NCBI GenBank assembly: GCA_037355855.1
Contig: CM074758.1
Span: 841,001-905,000 of the forward strand
Origin: Pseudo-nitzschia pungens
Lineage: Eukaryota > Bacillariophyta > Bacillariophyceae > Bacillariales > Bacillariaceae
Direction: 5' to 3'
Length of the DNA: 64,000 bases
Positions 1-13,000 of the stretch are shown here, in pieces. The notes beneath the pieces were generated by a model. The model worked only from the letters and a program-made list of their open reading frames with translations. It did not search any database and was not told the origin of the DNA. Each line of letters opens with the position of its first letter. Position 1 is the stretch's first letter. The translations under genes and the position numbers were made by a program.

Positions 1-692
1 CTTTTGAAGGGGGCAACAAGCACGGTTACAACTGGATCCCATATGGCATTTGGCATGGCCGTCTGTCTCCCGTGAAAGTAGCGTTATGTATTCGGACTTC
101 CCTACCCGTTGTACCGTACAGGGTAAGTTACCTAACGAACCTGCATTCATTTTCGGACGGCACCTAAGGGTGCTGCCACAAGGTCCGACAACTCAGAGGG
201 TTCGCACGGTAGAATGCACAATGTTTCGCTGGTAACTTATGTTTTTTACCGAGGGCTTACGGTATTCGTCGGCTCTCTGACTTCAGCTTCATTCCCGGCA
301 CACAATCTTTCATGACCGGTGGGATCTCCAGGGACGCAATGATTGTTTCCCAAACGTACGATTGCGTGTTGTCTGTACTGGAGATGGACGAGCCTGTGCA
401 ATAGGCTTCCCAGCAGAACATAACAGTGATCAATCGAGTACTTCGTAATTATTAATGTTTGAGTCGAAGGTGCTTGGCGATTCGACAAAAGAAATTTGGA
501 TTCATAGCGTAATCTTACCTGGTAAGGTTACGCGTATGTAACGAACCAAAGCGATTGATCCCTCCTATCTGTCACCCCATCCAATGATGACCCCTGATAC
601 GGTACGGAAGGAAGAACCCCAGTTGGAAGAACGCGGCAGAGAATGTCATCGACTTGCCAAATTATAAAGTGAGTCCCCCGTTGGCGCAGCAA
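1..692. other. Intergenic, no gene seen
   Basis: Only short unrelated open frames are present. An imperfect dyad at about 508-535 pairs GCGTAATCTTACC with GGTAAGGTTACGC with one mismatch. It is one instance of a motif found repeatedly in intergenic DNA of this window. Confidence 0.6.
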
Positions 693-766
693 GCTTGTTT
701 AGCTCAGTTGGTTAGAGCACTTCATTAGTAATGAAGAGGTCCGTGGTTCGAATCCGCGATCAAGCT
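693..766 (+). tRNA. tRNA-Thr (anticodon AGT)
   Basis: The sequence folds as a standard cloverleaf. It has a 7-bp acceptor stem (GCTTGTT with ATCAAGC, one T-T mismatch), a D stem GCTC/GAGC, an anticodon stem CTTCA/TGAAG around loop TTAGTAA, and a T stem CGTGG/CCGCG around TTCGAAT. Loop positions 34-36 read AGT, so it decodes ACU and, with A34 edited to inosine, ACC. No CCA is encoded and no intron is present, as expected for a nuclear eukaryotic tRNA. A T-run follows shortly downstream (gattgttttg), consistent with RNA polymerase III termination. An identical copy lies about 610 bp downstream. Confidence 0.96.
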
Positions 767-1377
767 GATTGTTTTGTTGACGTTGGGTTGGACACGATAC
801 GCTTTGTTTTCCTCTCATGGTCTGGATTCATCGTGAGCGAGCAACTAAACTTCCATGTTGTTGTTGGAAAGCTGTGACACTAGGATATCCATTAGAAGTA
901 TGTAGCTTGCCCTTGTGTTCATGGGTGGGATAGGAACGTCGACGAGCGAACGGCATAACAGTGTACGCAATGGATGACTTCCATGCAAGGTTACAACATC
1001 AGAAAAAAAAGTACAAATACATTTCGAACTTGTACTCCAGCATTTGGAGTTTCGATGCGGGAGGAGCACCGCGCGTTTCATCATGGATACTCTGACCTTG
1101 CACTCTTAGGGTGTTGGCTTGGACGCATGAAGAATGAACAAAGAGTGTCCGCGCATTGAAACGACATCATGTTGACGACGAATAGCTTTCCCTTCGTCGA
1201 ACAGTTTTTGTATCGATAATCAACAAGATCTCATGATCCGACAGCCATTGCACTAGGATACATCGTGCGATGCGAACGGCCGTTTTCATTCGTTGTCAGT
1301 ATGTATATGTATCCGTGGCATCATCGTGCACAGTAGTTGAGGGATTATTTTGCACGCCATACCAACATCGAAAAGTT
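767..1377. other. Spacer between the two tRNA-Thr genes, no gene seen
   Basis: Small open frames exist on both strands but none has recognisable protein features. The flanks of the two tRNA copies are not similar, so the duplication seems confined to the tRNA itself or the flanks have diverged. Confidence 0.5.
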
Positions 1378-1451
1378 GCTTGTTTAGCTCAGTTGGTTAG
1401 AGCACTTCATTAGTAATGAAGAGGTCCGTGGTTCGAATCCGCGATCAAGCT
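1378..1451 (+). tRNA. tRNA-Thr (anticodon AGT), second copy
   Basis: This copy is base-for-base identical to the one at 693-766 over the 73 nt I compared: same acceptor mismatch, same AGT anticodon, same strand. The 3' flank differs (ttaccttttacc) but also supplies a short T-run suited to polymerase III termination. Confidence 0.96.
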
Positions 1452-2234
1452 TACCTTTTACCTTTGGCCGTTTGCCTTCTATCGCGTCGCCCATGCCGGA
1501 ATCCACAGGTGGTCTTGAATGCGAGCTGTGCGTGTTTGGGACTTCACTAGTCGTCGGCACCGAGAGGACAGCCAACCATCTTCGGATACCGCCACCGATG
1601 TGACGCGACAAAAGCCATACTTGTATGTTATCTGGTACACATAATCTTATGCAACCGTTGAACGGTAACCTCGTTTTCATCGAAGTACGGTAGCAATTTC
1701 TTCTTTCGATTCATTCTTGTTTTGTACCACATACGAAGTAATTACGAAGCGCTTTCTCCGATTTACTGATAACATTGTGCATACCTTGTGACTCCGACTG
1801 AAAAATAAGCGATGATTTCATTTTGATGATGTTTCCTCGGTGTGTTTGGGTACAATTTTAGTCCGGCACAACCTATGTAACCAAAATACCGGTAGATATG
1901 ATTGGCGTTTTTCCCTCTGCGCAATGCGAATGCAATCGAATAGTTTGCACACGTATTTTTCATGGTAGATAGGAATCGTATCGAGAGCCTCTGGTGCAGA
2001 TGAAGCATTAGGAATATTAAGTAATCTTAAGGTTTACTGATGCACCAAACTTATGAGTGGGAAAAGATTTCATCGCTTGAGCTTGAGCTACAATGATTAA
2101 AAGAGCTACTTCGTACGAACTTCTGACATTTTCACAACCAACCAAACTAGCAGAATCATTCTACTATGAACTAGGCTAATAAAGGTGTGAACCAAACGAA
2201 TTATTCCAACGGTCACCCAAACAGCAGCAGCAAC
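1452..2234. other. Intergenic and 5' leader of the MscS-like gene
   Basis: No supported gene. An ATG at 2166 lies in the frame of the downstream channel gene but is followed two codons later by TAG, so it cannot be its start. Confidence 0.5.
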
Positions 2235-5200
2235 ATGCCGGGGAAAGGAAGGACCTTGGTGGTAGGATCGATGGCCACGGACAGCAATCAGAGCGAGACA
2301 ACCTATGAAACCACACACGAAGTCTCGCTCCGGTCTATCCAGGAAAGCAGCCCGATTGAATCTTATGAAGAATCTATTCTTTTGGAATGTCTGGAGAACG
2401 AGGATCCAACGGGATCCTCGATGGTGTATCTCAACCAAGCCGTGGCCCTTCCAGACGACTTCGATGGGAGTGATGCCACAACTTTCGCATCGGGGTCGTC
2501 GGAATCTCCGGGCAACAACAACGAGATTCCGTCCTCGGCAACAGATCAAGTCGAAAGTAGCAACGGCAACCCGTTAGTCCGAGCGTCTCTTGCGCGGCAA
2601 CAGAATGTTCGCCACCTGAATGATGAAAATACCCGAAAAACAGTGGAAGAGGAACTCTTTGATTTGACCAAGACCATCAATGAATCCGAGATGGATCAAA
2701 GGGAGTTTGCGCCCTTCGGTCACATCTACGATTGTGGCGGTTCACAAAGGCGCGGATCCGCTACCCAGCATGAAGCATTTGTGGCGAACGCCAGGACCAT
2801 TTTGAGGCGGATCACCCACTACAAAGGCAAGCAGGGAAGTATCGATAATAGCAACAACAGCCCGTCATCCTCCATCAACGAACGGGAGAGCGGACGAAAC
2901 AGCAGCGGTGCATTGATTGAGGCGGCTCGCGACCTGGGAGAGTTCATCAAGGCCAACCGATCGCATGCCTACGAATATGTCAGAACGATTGTGATTGTTT
3001 ACATTTTACCGGCAACCCTTCTTGCCTTCCTGTAAGTAACAGTGCGACATCCCAAGTCCGGGCGACATAAAACGAGAAGGACTGCCTCAATTCGACGGTG
3101 CAAGTACTGAAAGATTTCAAAATGGTGAAACCTGTTGTGTCTCAGACGTGAGCGCTACTTGTTCGTTTTGCTGTATCTAACGTCCGGGCCTTCTTTTTCT
3201 CATCCTCGATCTAATGATCGATGATTAAAGTTTGTTCTATGTCTTCGGGAATCCGGGTGCCAGCATCGGCGATTCCTTCAATGTTATGGACGACATTCGG
3301 AATAGCACCCTAACCGAGGATGTCGATGTGACATTGCCGCCCAAAATTAGGAAGTCTAAACGATGGGACGGCGACACAGCGAGTTATTCCTGGTGGTTGC
3401 TTTTTTTTGTCCGCCAGACCATTACCTTCTCTCTCGCCCGGGGCATTCAATTCGTCATTGTGAGCTTGGCACAAAAGCCTCCGAGAAGCGACGCGCCGCG
3501 AGGTATCCGTAAACTCTTCCCGACAGCAACAACCTTGGGGCCGATGGTTCGCCTCATCCTGTTGCAAGAACGGGGACTACCCATGCAGCTGCAGATTTGG
3601 GGGATTCTAAATTTTGTGTTGTTGTACGGGACGGAACCCTTTGCCAAGAACTGGTTGTACTACCAAGATTGGTTGCTAATTTGTACTCCACCAACCCGTG
3701 AAAATCGCGGCGGAAATCCTTCGGGCGGGGTCACGTACCATCCGATCTACCGAAACCTCCTCTTGTTTGCCATTATTGCCGGCGCGTTTATCGGAGCCAA
3801 GCGCTTTTTGATGGGACTCCGCTTTGGAAAGGCCTCGTACGAGCGGTACGCGGGTAAATTATCCGACGTCCTGGACGAGGTAGTGAAAGTTACCAAGATA
3901 GCGCGCTTTGCTTCCCAGCAGCATAGACAAGGGACGTCGCACTGGAGAGCAAACGCTTCGGAAATGGTCAAGAGCACATCCTCTACTATCCAGGAATTTT
4001 GGTCTGAGGCCGAAGGCGCTGGTAGAATTGCGCACCAGGCTACTGTCAGTTCGCCATCTTCTCTTTCCGAAATAATCGGTACAATCCCCATGAGTCCTGA
4101 CGAAAGCGCAAGCCGCTTTTGGGAGACCAACAATTACCAAAGCAACGCCAACGTGAACGACAACAACGGCACGTGTGATATGATCGCAGAAAAAATGGAG
4201 CAGGGAGATATGATCACAGAAAAAATGGAGCAGGGAGCAGTCGCTCCCGAAGACACACAGCATCAACTAAAACCAACGTTGGAAGGTCTTCAACACCGCG
4301 GGATTTCAGATATGCAAGCGGCTAGGATAAACGAACTCCTTGGAGAATGGGAAGATCTCGATCTTGTTGAAAAGTCAGCGACGGAGAAACCCTCGCTGTC
4401 CTCCATCGTTCAATTCAGGGCATCGTGTCAGGTATTGGATTCCCCTCATCCCTTCTCTCAGGCATTTGGTTACGCTCGTACCAGGCAAGAGGTCGTGGAT
4501 TGTTCCCAGCGCATCTACCGAAACCTGATGGAAATTCAGAAACACCGTGAAGCAATCGAATACGATAAAGGTAGCAACGAACGGTCGGTCTCGTCGTTAG
4601 GAGCAGATAAATCCGAGGCGTTGTCAGGACCCAATCGTCATCACCCGGTACTCAGATTTCAAACGTTGGTCTTGGCCCTGAAGGGGAAGAAGCACAGAAA
4701 AAACATTGATCCTCAAAAGGTGAAGAAACTTATTTCTATGTTCCGTCCAGCACGGAATGGCGACATTACTTTGCTAGAATTCTGCAAGTCCATCGACACC
4801 GTCTACAAGGGCATTCGAAAACTCCGGGCCTCAATTGCCAACGAGGGCAAAATGAATGCTGCCTCGGAAAACATTGTAAACACGATTTTCTACTTTTTTA
4901 TGGCCTGGTTTGGTGTTGCGGCGATTCGTATTGATCCGCTTGCGTTGATCGGAGTCTTGGGCTCTGTCGTCATCTCGATTTCGTTCATGGTTGGTGGTGC
5001 AAGTTCCGACTACTTCCGTGGACTTCTCTTCATTTTGGTGCAGAGACCTTACGACATTGGTGATCGTATCAACGTGAACGGGATCGAAACGGAGGCAGAT
5101 GCCAATGGTTCTTCCGGTTGGATAGTCAAGGATGTTACCCTTTACCACACTACTGTCATATATGCAAAAACCCAAGAGTATGCCACGTACTCCAACGGTG

Positions 5201-5646
5201 CATTGTCACAATTGAGAATTATTAATTGTGCCCGTTCGCCTCGTGCCCAGCTTCAGTTTGTCATAAAATTTGGCATCGACGTCCCCCATGCTACCATCGA
5301 CGAATTCCAAAACGAACTCAAGGCCTTCGTCAAGTCGAAACCACGCGAATGGCTCGCGTTTACAGGGTTTTGGCTGACAAACATCGAGGCCGACCAGGGG
5401 TTTATCGCGTACAAGATTGTGCTTCAGCACCGTGACAGCTGGCAAAATCTTGGCGCCTTGACCACGGCCCTTGCCGACGTTCGGCAATACGCGGTCGACC
5501 TGAGCAAGCAAAAGGGGATGCAGTATAAATCGCCTCCTTTGCCGGTAGAAATGCGCATGAGCCCGGGCATCACGGGAGGAAGCGGCGGTGCAAATACAAA
5601 AGAGGCAAGTCTTGTACAAACGATCCTTTCCGAGCAACAGTCGTAG
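2235..5646 (+). CDS. MscS-like mechanosensitive ion channel, two exons
   Basis: Exons are 2235-3031 and 3231-5646, about 1,070 aa. MscS proteins open under membrane tension and pass ions. In eukaryotes they sit in plasma, ER or plastid membranes; this one cannot be placed. The first ~240 residues are polar and Ser/Asn/Glu-rich. TM1 (VIVYILPATLLAFL...) spans the splice junction, followed by about three more TM segments. A long soluble region follows, then a degenerate EF-hand (RNGDITLLEFCKSID), then the pore region: NTIFYFFMAWFGVAA, LIGVLGSVVISISFMVGG, and the MscS beta-domain signature RPYDIGDRINVNG. EF-hand plus MscS recalls fission-yeast Msy1/Msy2. The start is the first ATG after an in-frame TAG. 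The intron 3032-3230 is 199 bp, GTAAGT...AAAG, and joining keeps TM1 continuous. Confidence 0.9.
3032..3230 (+). other. Spliceosomal intron of the MscS-like gene
   Basis: It starts GTAAGT and ends ATTAAAG, 199 bp. Removing it joins CT to T to give a Leu codon and continues the hydrophobic TM1. Without splicing, exon 1 stops at 3035 directly in the donor site. Confidence 0.88.
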
Positions 5647-6908
5647 AACCTTGATAATCACATGTCGCATTATGGTCAATAAAGCGGGAATATTTTGAAA
5701 TTGACGGGAATCGTTGAAGAGAGAAGCAGAGAGGATTTGCCGTTGTTAACAGAAAACGGTGACCTTTGATAAATTGTTTTCGGGACAATTCTCATCCTGA
5801 CTCACAAAATAGATTAGAAGATACAAACTCAGAAAAGCATGACAATAACAATAGTATTGCAATTTACTCGCAATGCGGAGGATTAAAGTACGAAATAGTT
5901 CATCTTTGCATATTGTGAGTTGGGTTGACGACGTTCAAATTGAAAGTACAAGGCACTTTTGATGCTGCAACAGCAGATGGATTTCCTTCACCATTTATCC
6001 ATGCATGTCATTAGGTTGTTTTTATTTTAGCACAATTTACAATGGTCTGGTTGTGATTGGAAGGTATTAAAGCGGAGATGTTCTACTAGTTCAAAAGTGA
6101 TCTGTTAGGATTTTTTCGAAGAGATTGCAGCAAGAAGTTAACCAAGAAACTCACCATCCAGTGGAACTGCTGGGTACTGAAAGAGGGAACTCAACAGCAG
6201 TTGGGATACGTGGCTACCTGCTAACCAAACAAACTACAGAAAGATCCTTCATTGGATATCACAAGCGAAGTGGTAAGACTGTCAATCAGTGACAATGAAC
6301 AATCCAGGGAAAAAAACGTTGGGAATTGCCTTAGTTTGACTACTAGCTAGTGCCTGTAGTATTTCTTTTTGTTGTATTGCTGTTTTCCGACTTGGCTTCT
6401 AAGTAGTACTACTAGTAGTAGTACAATTACTAGTAATAGCACTACTAGTAGTAATATTGCTTCTACTAGTAGTGAAGCGGACTTTCGGGTTCCACTGTTG
6501 AGAGTCTGCGATATGAATGTCACCAGTCAGTACTGCTCCTTCCCTCATTCTGCTGCAGGCACACAAATTAACCTCCATACTAATCCGAAAGTAATGTACA
6601 AGTACTGTACCACAAGGTTCAGGTTGTAAGAAAAGGAGAGACGATCGTTCTTTGTCTCGTGTTGAGTGGCAGAAGTATGACCGCCGTCCTGACGTTTGTA
6701 AGTGGACAAAGAGACAAAAAATAATATCTTAGTACTTTAATACTCTAGTAATACATAACAACTCGTATTGCATTCAGGTACTGGTATGAAAGGGTAATTT
6801 ATGTACGAAGTAAGAACCATAATTCAGGATGAGAAAAAAAAGACACTCATAAGTTCATCCTCCAGATGCTCGTAGACTGCAGTACAAAAGTTGCCGAGCG
6901 CGCAAAAT
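5647..6908. other. Intergenic with ACTAGT microsatellite
   Basis: No supported gene. Around 6400-6475 there is a run of ACTACTAGTAGTAG-type sequence containing SpeI-like ACTAGT palindromes. The short open frame through it (about 6369-6629) is Ser/Thr-rich because of this repeat and is not convincing as coding. Confidence 0.5.
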
Positions 6909-6981
6909 TTCTCCCACTGAGATTCGAACTCAGGTTACAGGAATCAGAACCCTGGGTGATAACCAACTACACTATGGGAGA
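6909..6981 (-). tRNA. tRNA-Gln (anticodon CTG)
   Basis: On the minus strand the acceptor TCTCCCA pairs with TGGGAGA. The D arm is GTGTAGTTGGTTATCAC. The anticodon stem CAGGG/TCCTG surrounds loop TTCTGAT, giving CTG for CAG codons. The T stem TGAGT/CTCAG... surrounds TTCGAAT. The discriminator is A, with no CCA encoded and no intron. Confidence 0.94.
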
Positions 6982-9340
6982 TAACTCACTATTGACAATG
7001 GTATCAAATTTACAATTATAAACCAGAACACAATTATACCAATCCTAGTAGTCTTAAATACTTCGTACTTGTAGCAGTAGAACATCATTTTCTACCTTCG
7101 CAGGTATCAATACCGTAAGTTACTTGTAGTGCCAATCCAGATTGTCTCTAGGGTAAGATTACCGGTACTGGTACGGTAGGTTTTTCGTCGACTAGAATTA
7201 TTCTCGAATTGAAAAATCGAGTTTGAATCTGTGGCATTTTGAAATCGGATCAACCCACTCAGCAGTACCGTACGTATTGGCTGCTCTCTTGGTTCTCTTA
7301 CGAGTGATATGAATCTCCTCCTGTGCTCACCACCACCACAACAAAAAATCCTACCACAAACTCCACCAGCCCGGTGAGTGCTTCTGCTGGTACTACTGCA
7401 TGACATGATGTTCCCAATACAACTATCTGGCTCGTACGCAACCGAGCGCAAGGCAGTCAACAAATTGCTCAAAGAACCTACTACTAGTAGTCATGCTAGT
7501 ACTACTACCCGAACTCCCACAGCTCCTCTGCAAGAGCCACATTGCATCGTCGCCGACGATGCCGAAGAGCCCTCGAGACTCCGGGACAACAATTGCGAAT
7601 CCATCAATCTCCCAGACCATACACGTCATGCGGCGAACAAAGCTACTAGTAGTATCTAGCAAAGGAATAAGAAGACGGAACAATCACGAGGAGGGAACCT
7701 TCGAAAAAAGCAAACTCCTCTGGCAGGGGGACAGAATCCATCCAAGTGGACTCACCATCATTGGGAGGTAGTAGAGCGAAGGCCGTGGCTGCGCGGACCG
7801 ATTGACTCCTCGTCGAGCAGCTGCTGGTGGGCGGTCCGAGGAGTGGGCATTCCCGCCCACCTGTTGTTGCGGAACACCGGGAATGTTGCCGCCGATTCTT
7901 AATTTAGGAACCCAGGCAGACGGGCAGAGAAAAAACCAGAACGACATTCCACCCTCCTCTCCACAACCCGGTACCCATCGGGATCGGACCGCACCACCAG
8001 GGGAGGAACACAAACGAAGGGCAAGGATTTGGAACCGTGTCGCGGGTCGCGGTGTGCAATATGCGCGTCATCCGTCTGTGTGTGGGCAACGCGATGCTGC
8101 TCGAGGGGTGGAATGGCTCGACCCAGGAGTGCGATGGGTGTGTTCGCCTCTGCTGGTGCTGAAAATATCGAGTTTCGAATGCCAATGAAAAGTGTGTGCT
8201 ATCCCAATCCGCTCCGCTCCACTTTACTCCACTCCCACGAGCGACGCATTTGCGGAGACTGGAGTTGTTCTTTGCTGTAAAATTGGACATTGGATACTGC
8301 ACTATGTCTCACTCTCAAACACCACACGCGCATTGAACAATGTGACAAAAAGAACCAAGAGGCAACCGTATTAATCTATTTTAATATCAGCCAGTTAGAT
8401 TCCGAGATGGTTGCTGTAAGACTACGATTAAAAACAATGTAACCAATGTATCACCAGCACTACTACCAGCAGAAAAAGTATTTCCTGCTGCCGTGGTTGT
8501 TCTACTTCTAGTAGTACTAGTAGTAGTAGTATGGTAGCAACAGAGAACTTCCTGTTCAGTTCTTGCGCAAGCGCGAATCCGACCACAAGAAACCATTGGC
8601 AATGACGCTGTTTCTACTAACGTTTGAAATTTCAGCAAGACAAGAAGGTGGTGATGATTATGATGTACGAAGTAGCTTAGTAATCTTACTCTCCATCAGC
8701 GTTTGTTCTTTTTCTGAGAGAGAAACTACTAGAACACAGAACACGAGGCATTTTTTCAAGGTTTTGGCGCGAAGACGCATACTTGTACTGTACGGTCCGA
8801 CTACGTAGTACATTCCAGCGAAGAATGAATGAATTCATCGAGCAATCTCAATCTCAAAATCATCGAATTAGTGGAGTTGTAAGAAATAATCCTTAACTCT
8901 TGTAGGATTGACAACGGAGCTTTTACTTCCTTAAGAAGTAGGAAGAGTGTGAGAAACCGGATTTTGGTAAAAATAAAAAAAAGCTGTTTCTTATGCGTAG
9001 CTCTAGCTCAAAATCAACGCTTAAAAACTCCGGCATTCTTTGTTATGCAAATAGATATTTTAGATGTTTTTAATAGGAAATAGCTTTATTAATTGATCTG
9101 TTTTTGAATCAGTTGGCATAGTATGTGTTTGTCGCAGTTGTAGTATTACTTGTTTTTGTGACAAGTTGGCATAATATATTTTCGTCGGAGTTGTGATGCT
9201 GGTTTTTAATGAAAATTTTCTGATTTCGTACCTCTACCGGTACGGTAACCTTAGTGGTTTTGATACCGTACGTATGTGTGTGGTTGATATGTAGTACCGG
9301 TATGGTAGGACTAATATGGCATGAGTAACAACACGGTAAT
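6982..9340. other. Intergenic, repeat-rich, no recognised gene
   Basis: Several overlapping open frames of 80-130 codons occur on both strands between about 7.3 and 8.3 kb. None has domains, consistent codon bias or an evident splice structure, and they contradict one another. Microsatellites with TAGTAGTACTAG character occur near 7480-7505, 8505-8535 and 9480-9600. Around 9240-9370 there are clusters of TACCGGTA and TACGTA palindromes. Confidence 0.4.
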
Positions 9341-9344
9341 TGAG

Positions 9345-10080
9345 TTTTGGTACCGTACCGTACGTAATACGTACAGTATGTATGAATCAGTCTGTAATTT
9401 TTACTACCATGTTCAAAATCATACAATTTTTTATTAGTGGATTACTACGAGGTAAGATTACCGGCGGTACTTTAATCAGCTAGTACCAGCACTACTAGAG
9501 TAGTGGCAGGAGTAGTAGTAGATTCATCTAGAGGGACATGTCTAGAATCAAATAGGGATAGATTTTGGTTTGGTTACTACTAGCAGCAGTGGCAGTAGTA
9601 TTAGATTCATCCAGGAATGAGCCTAGAATCAGTAAATACGAAAGGATTTTGTTTGGTCTTATGTACTACTACGTAGTAGCTACTGCTAATATGGTATTAG
9701 ATGGCATGAGTGCGGTAATTAGTACTAGTAATTACGGACCTTACGAGCATCGAATTGAGTTTTGGTTCCATACGTAATACGTACAGTAACTTATGTATGA
9801 ATCAGTCTGTAATTTTTACTACCATGTTCAAAATCGTACAATTTTTTATTAGTGGATTACGAGGATTGATGATTCGGTAAAATAAATCCCTAAAAAACAA
9901 GGGAATTTTTTTAAATGTTGCATTGAGTTTTGGTACCATACGTAATACGTAGAGTATGTATGAATCAGTCTGTAATTCTTACTACCATGTTCAAAATCAT
10001 ACAATTTTTTATTAGTGGATTACGACGAGGTAAGATTACGTACAATTTTTTATTAGTGGATTACGAGGATTGATTCGGTG
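9345..10080 (+). repeat. Dispersed ~100-bp direct duplications
   Basis: A block reading TGAATCAGTCTGTAATTTTT, ACTACCATGTTCAAAATC and ACAATTTTTTATTAGTGGATTAC recurs at about 9375-9445, 9790-9860 and 9955-10025. A partial copy sits at 10040-10080. A second duplicated block (GATTCATC...CTAGAATCA) lies at about 9520-9560 and 9600-9640. The last copy runs directly into the minisatellite that follows. Confidence 0.8.
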
Positions 10081-10084
10081 TCCC

Positions 10085-13000
10085 CTATAGTATCGACGCG
10101 TTGCTGCTGTCCCTTGTATTATGTAGGCGTTGTATTATCGACGCGTTGTTGCTGTCCCCTGTATTATTGACGCGTTGCTGCTGCTGTCCCCTGTATAGTA
10201 TCGACGCGTTGCTGCTGTCCCTGGTATTATGTAGGCGTTGTATTATCGATGCGTTGTTGCTGTCCCCTGTATAGTATCACGCGTTGTACTATCGACGCGT
10301 TGTTGCTGTCCCCTGTATAGTATCACGCGTTGTATTATCGACGCGTTGCTGCTGTCCCCTGTATTATCAACGCGTTGTATTATCAACGCGTTGCTGCTGC
10401 TGTCCCCTGTATAGTATCACGCGTTGTATTATCGACGCGTTGCTGCTGCTGTCCCCTGTATAGTGTCGACGCGTTGTATTATCAACGCGTTGCTGCTGCT
10501 GTCCCCTGTATAGTATCACGCGTTGTATTATCGACGCGTTGCTGCTGCTGTCCCATGTATAGTGTCGACGCGTTGAATTATCAACGCGTTGCTGCTGCTG
10601 TCCCCTGTATACTATCGACGCGTTGCTGCTGTCCCCTGTATTATGTAGGCGTTGTATTATCGACGCGTTGCTGCTGCTGTCCCCTGTATACTATCGACGC
10701 GTTGCTGCTGTCCCCTGTATTATGTACGCATTGTATTATCAACGCGTTGCTGCTGCTGTCCCCTGTATTATCGACGCGTTGCTGCGTCCCCTGTATAGTG
10801 TCGACGCGTTGTATTATCAACGCGTTGCTGCTGCTGTCCCCTGTATTATGTAACCGTTGTATTATCGACGCGTTGCTGCTGTCCCCTGTATTATGTAGGC
10901 GTTGTATTATCGACGCGTTGCTGCTGCTGTCCCCTGTATTATCGACGCGTTGCTGCTGCTGTCCCCTGTATTATCGACGCGTTGCTGCTGCTGTCCCCTG
11001 TATTATCTACGCGTTGCTGCTGTCCCCTGTATAGTATCGACGCGTTGTATTATCGACGCGTTGCTGCTGTCCCCTGTATTATCGACGCGTTGTATTATCG
11101 ACGCGTTGCTGCTGCTTGCTGTCCCCTGTATTATCTACGCGTTGTATTATCGACGCGTTGCTGCTTGCTGCTTGCTGCTTGCTCTCCCCCCTGTATTAGC
11201 GACACGTAGCTGCTTGCTGCTGCTTGCTGTCCACCCTGTATTATCGACGCGTTGCTGCTTGTTGCTATATCGCTTTTGTCTTGGCTGCGCTAGGGTATCC
11301 CCTTACAGTACAAAATCCACGCGTCGGACCTAGCAAAACCCTTGTATTATCAACGCGTTGCTGCTTGTTGCTATATCGCTTTTGTCTTGGCTGCGCTAGG
11401 GTATCCCCTTACAGTACAAAATCCACGCGTCGGACCTAGCAAAACCCAATACATTATTCGCTGCTCGCTGCTGCTGCTTGCTGTCCCCCCCGTATTATCG
11501 ACGCGTTGCTGCTTGCTGTCCCCTGTATTATCGACGCGTTGCGACGTGTTGCTGTCCCCTGTATTATCGACGCGTTGCTGCTGCTTGCTGTTCACCGTAT
11601 TATCGACGCGTTGCTGCTTGCTGCTGCTTGCTGCTGTCCCCTGTATTATCGACGCGTTGCTGCTGCTTGCTGTTCACCGTATTATCGACGCGTTGCTGCT
11701 TGCTGCTTGCTGCTGCTTGCTGTCCCCTGTATTATCGACGCGTTGCGACGTGTTGCTGTCACCTGTATTATCGACGCGTTGCTGCTGCTTGCTGTTCACC
11801 GTATTATCGACGCGTTGCTGCTTGCTGTCCCCTGTATATCGACGCTTTGCTGCTCCGTGCTGTTCACCGTATTATCGACGCGTTGCTGCTTGCTGTCCCC
11901 TGTATATCGACGCTTTGCTGCTCCGTGCTGTCCCCCCCCCTGCTATATCGATTTTATCTTGGCTGCGCTAGGGTATCCCTTTACAGTACAAAAACAAAGC
12001 GTCGGACCTACTAGCAAAACCCAATACGTTATTCGCTGCTTGGTGTTTGCTGCTGCTTGCTGTCCCCCCCTGCTGTATCGATTTTGTTTTGGCTGCGCTA
12101 GGGTATCTCTTTACAGTACAAAAACAACGCGTCGGACCTAGTAGCAAAACCCAATACGTTATTCGCTGCTCGCTGCTGCTGCTTGCTGTCCCCCCTGTAT
12201 TATCAACGCTCTGCTTGCTGTCCCCTGTATTATCGACGCGTTGTATTATCAACGCGTTGCTGCTGCTTGTTGTCCTTTGTATTATCGACGCGTTGTATTA
12301 TCTACGCGTTGCTGCTGCTTGCTGTCCCCTGTATTATCGACGCGTTGTATTATCAACGCGTTGCTGCTGCTTGTTGTCCTTTGTATTATCGACGCGTTGT
12401 ATTATCTACGCGTTGCTGCTGCTTGCTGTCCCCTGTATTATCTATGCGTTGTATTATCGACGCGTTGCTGTTGCTGTCCCCTGTATTATCGACGCGTTGC
12501 TGCTGCTTCTTGCTGTTCACCGTATTATCGACGCGTTGTATTATCAACGCGTTGCTGCTGCTTGCTGTCCCCTGTATTATCTACGCGTTGTATTATCTAC
12601 GCGTTGCGACGTGTTGCTGTCCCCTGTATTATCGACGCGTTGCTGCTGCTTGCTGTCTTATCTACGCGTTGTATGATCGACGCGTTGCTGTTGCTGTCCC
12701 CCCTGTAGTATATCGACGCGTTGCGACGTGTTGCTGTCCCCTGTATTATCGACGCGTTGCTGCTGCTTGCTGTTCACCGTATTATCGACGCGTTGCTGTT
12801 GCTGTCCCCGCCTGCTATATCGATTTTGTCTTGGCTGCGCTAGGGTATCCCTTTACAGTACATAATCCACGCGTCGAACCTAGCAAAACCCTGTATGTTG
12901 TTATTTGCTCCTTGCTGTCCCCCCCCCTGTATTATCGACGCGTTGCTGTTGCTGTCCCCCCCCTGCTATATCGATTTTGTCTTGGCTGCGCTGGGGTATC

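Noticed and set aside
7684..8302. Overlapping 80-130-codon frames on both strands
   Set aside because: GC-richer DNA with mutually exclusive frames and no recognisable protein feature.
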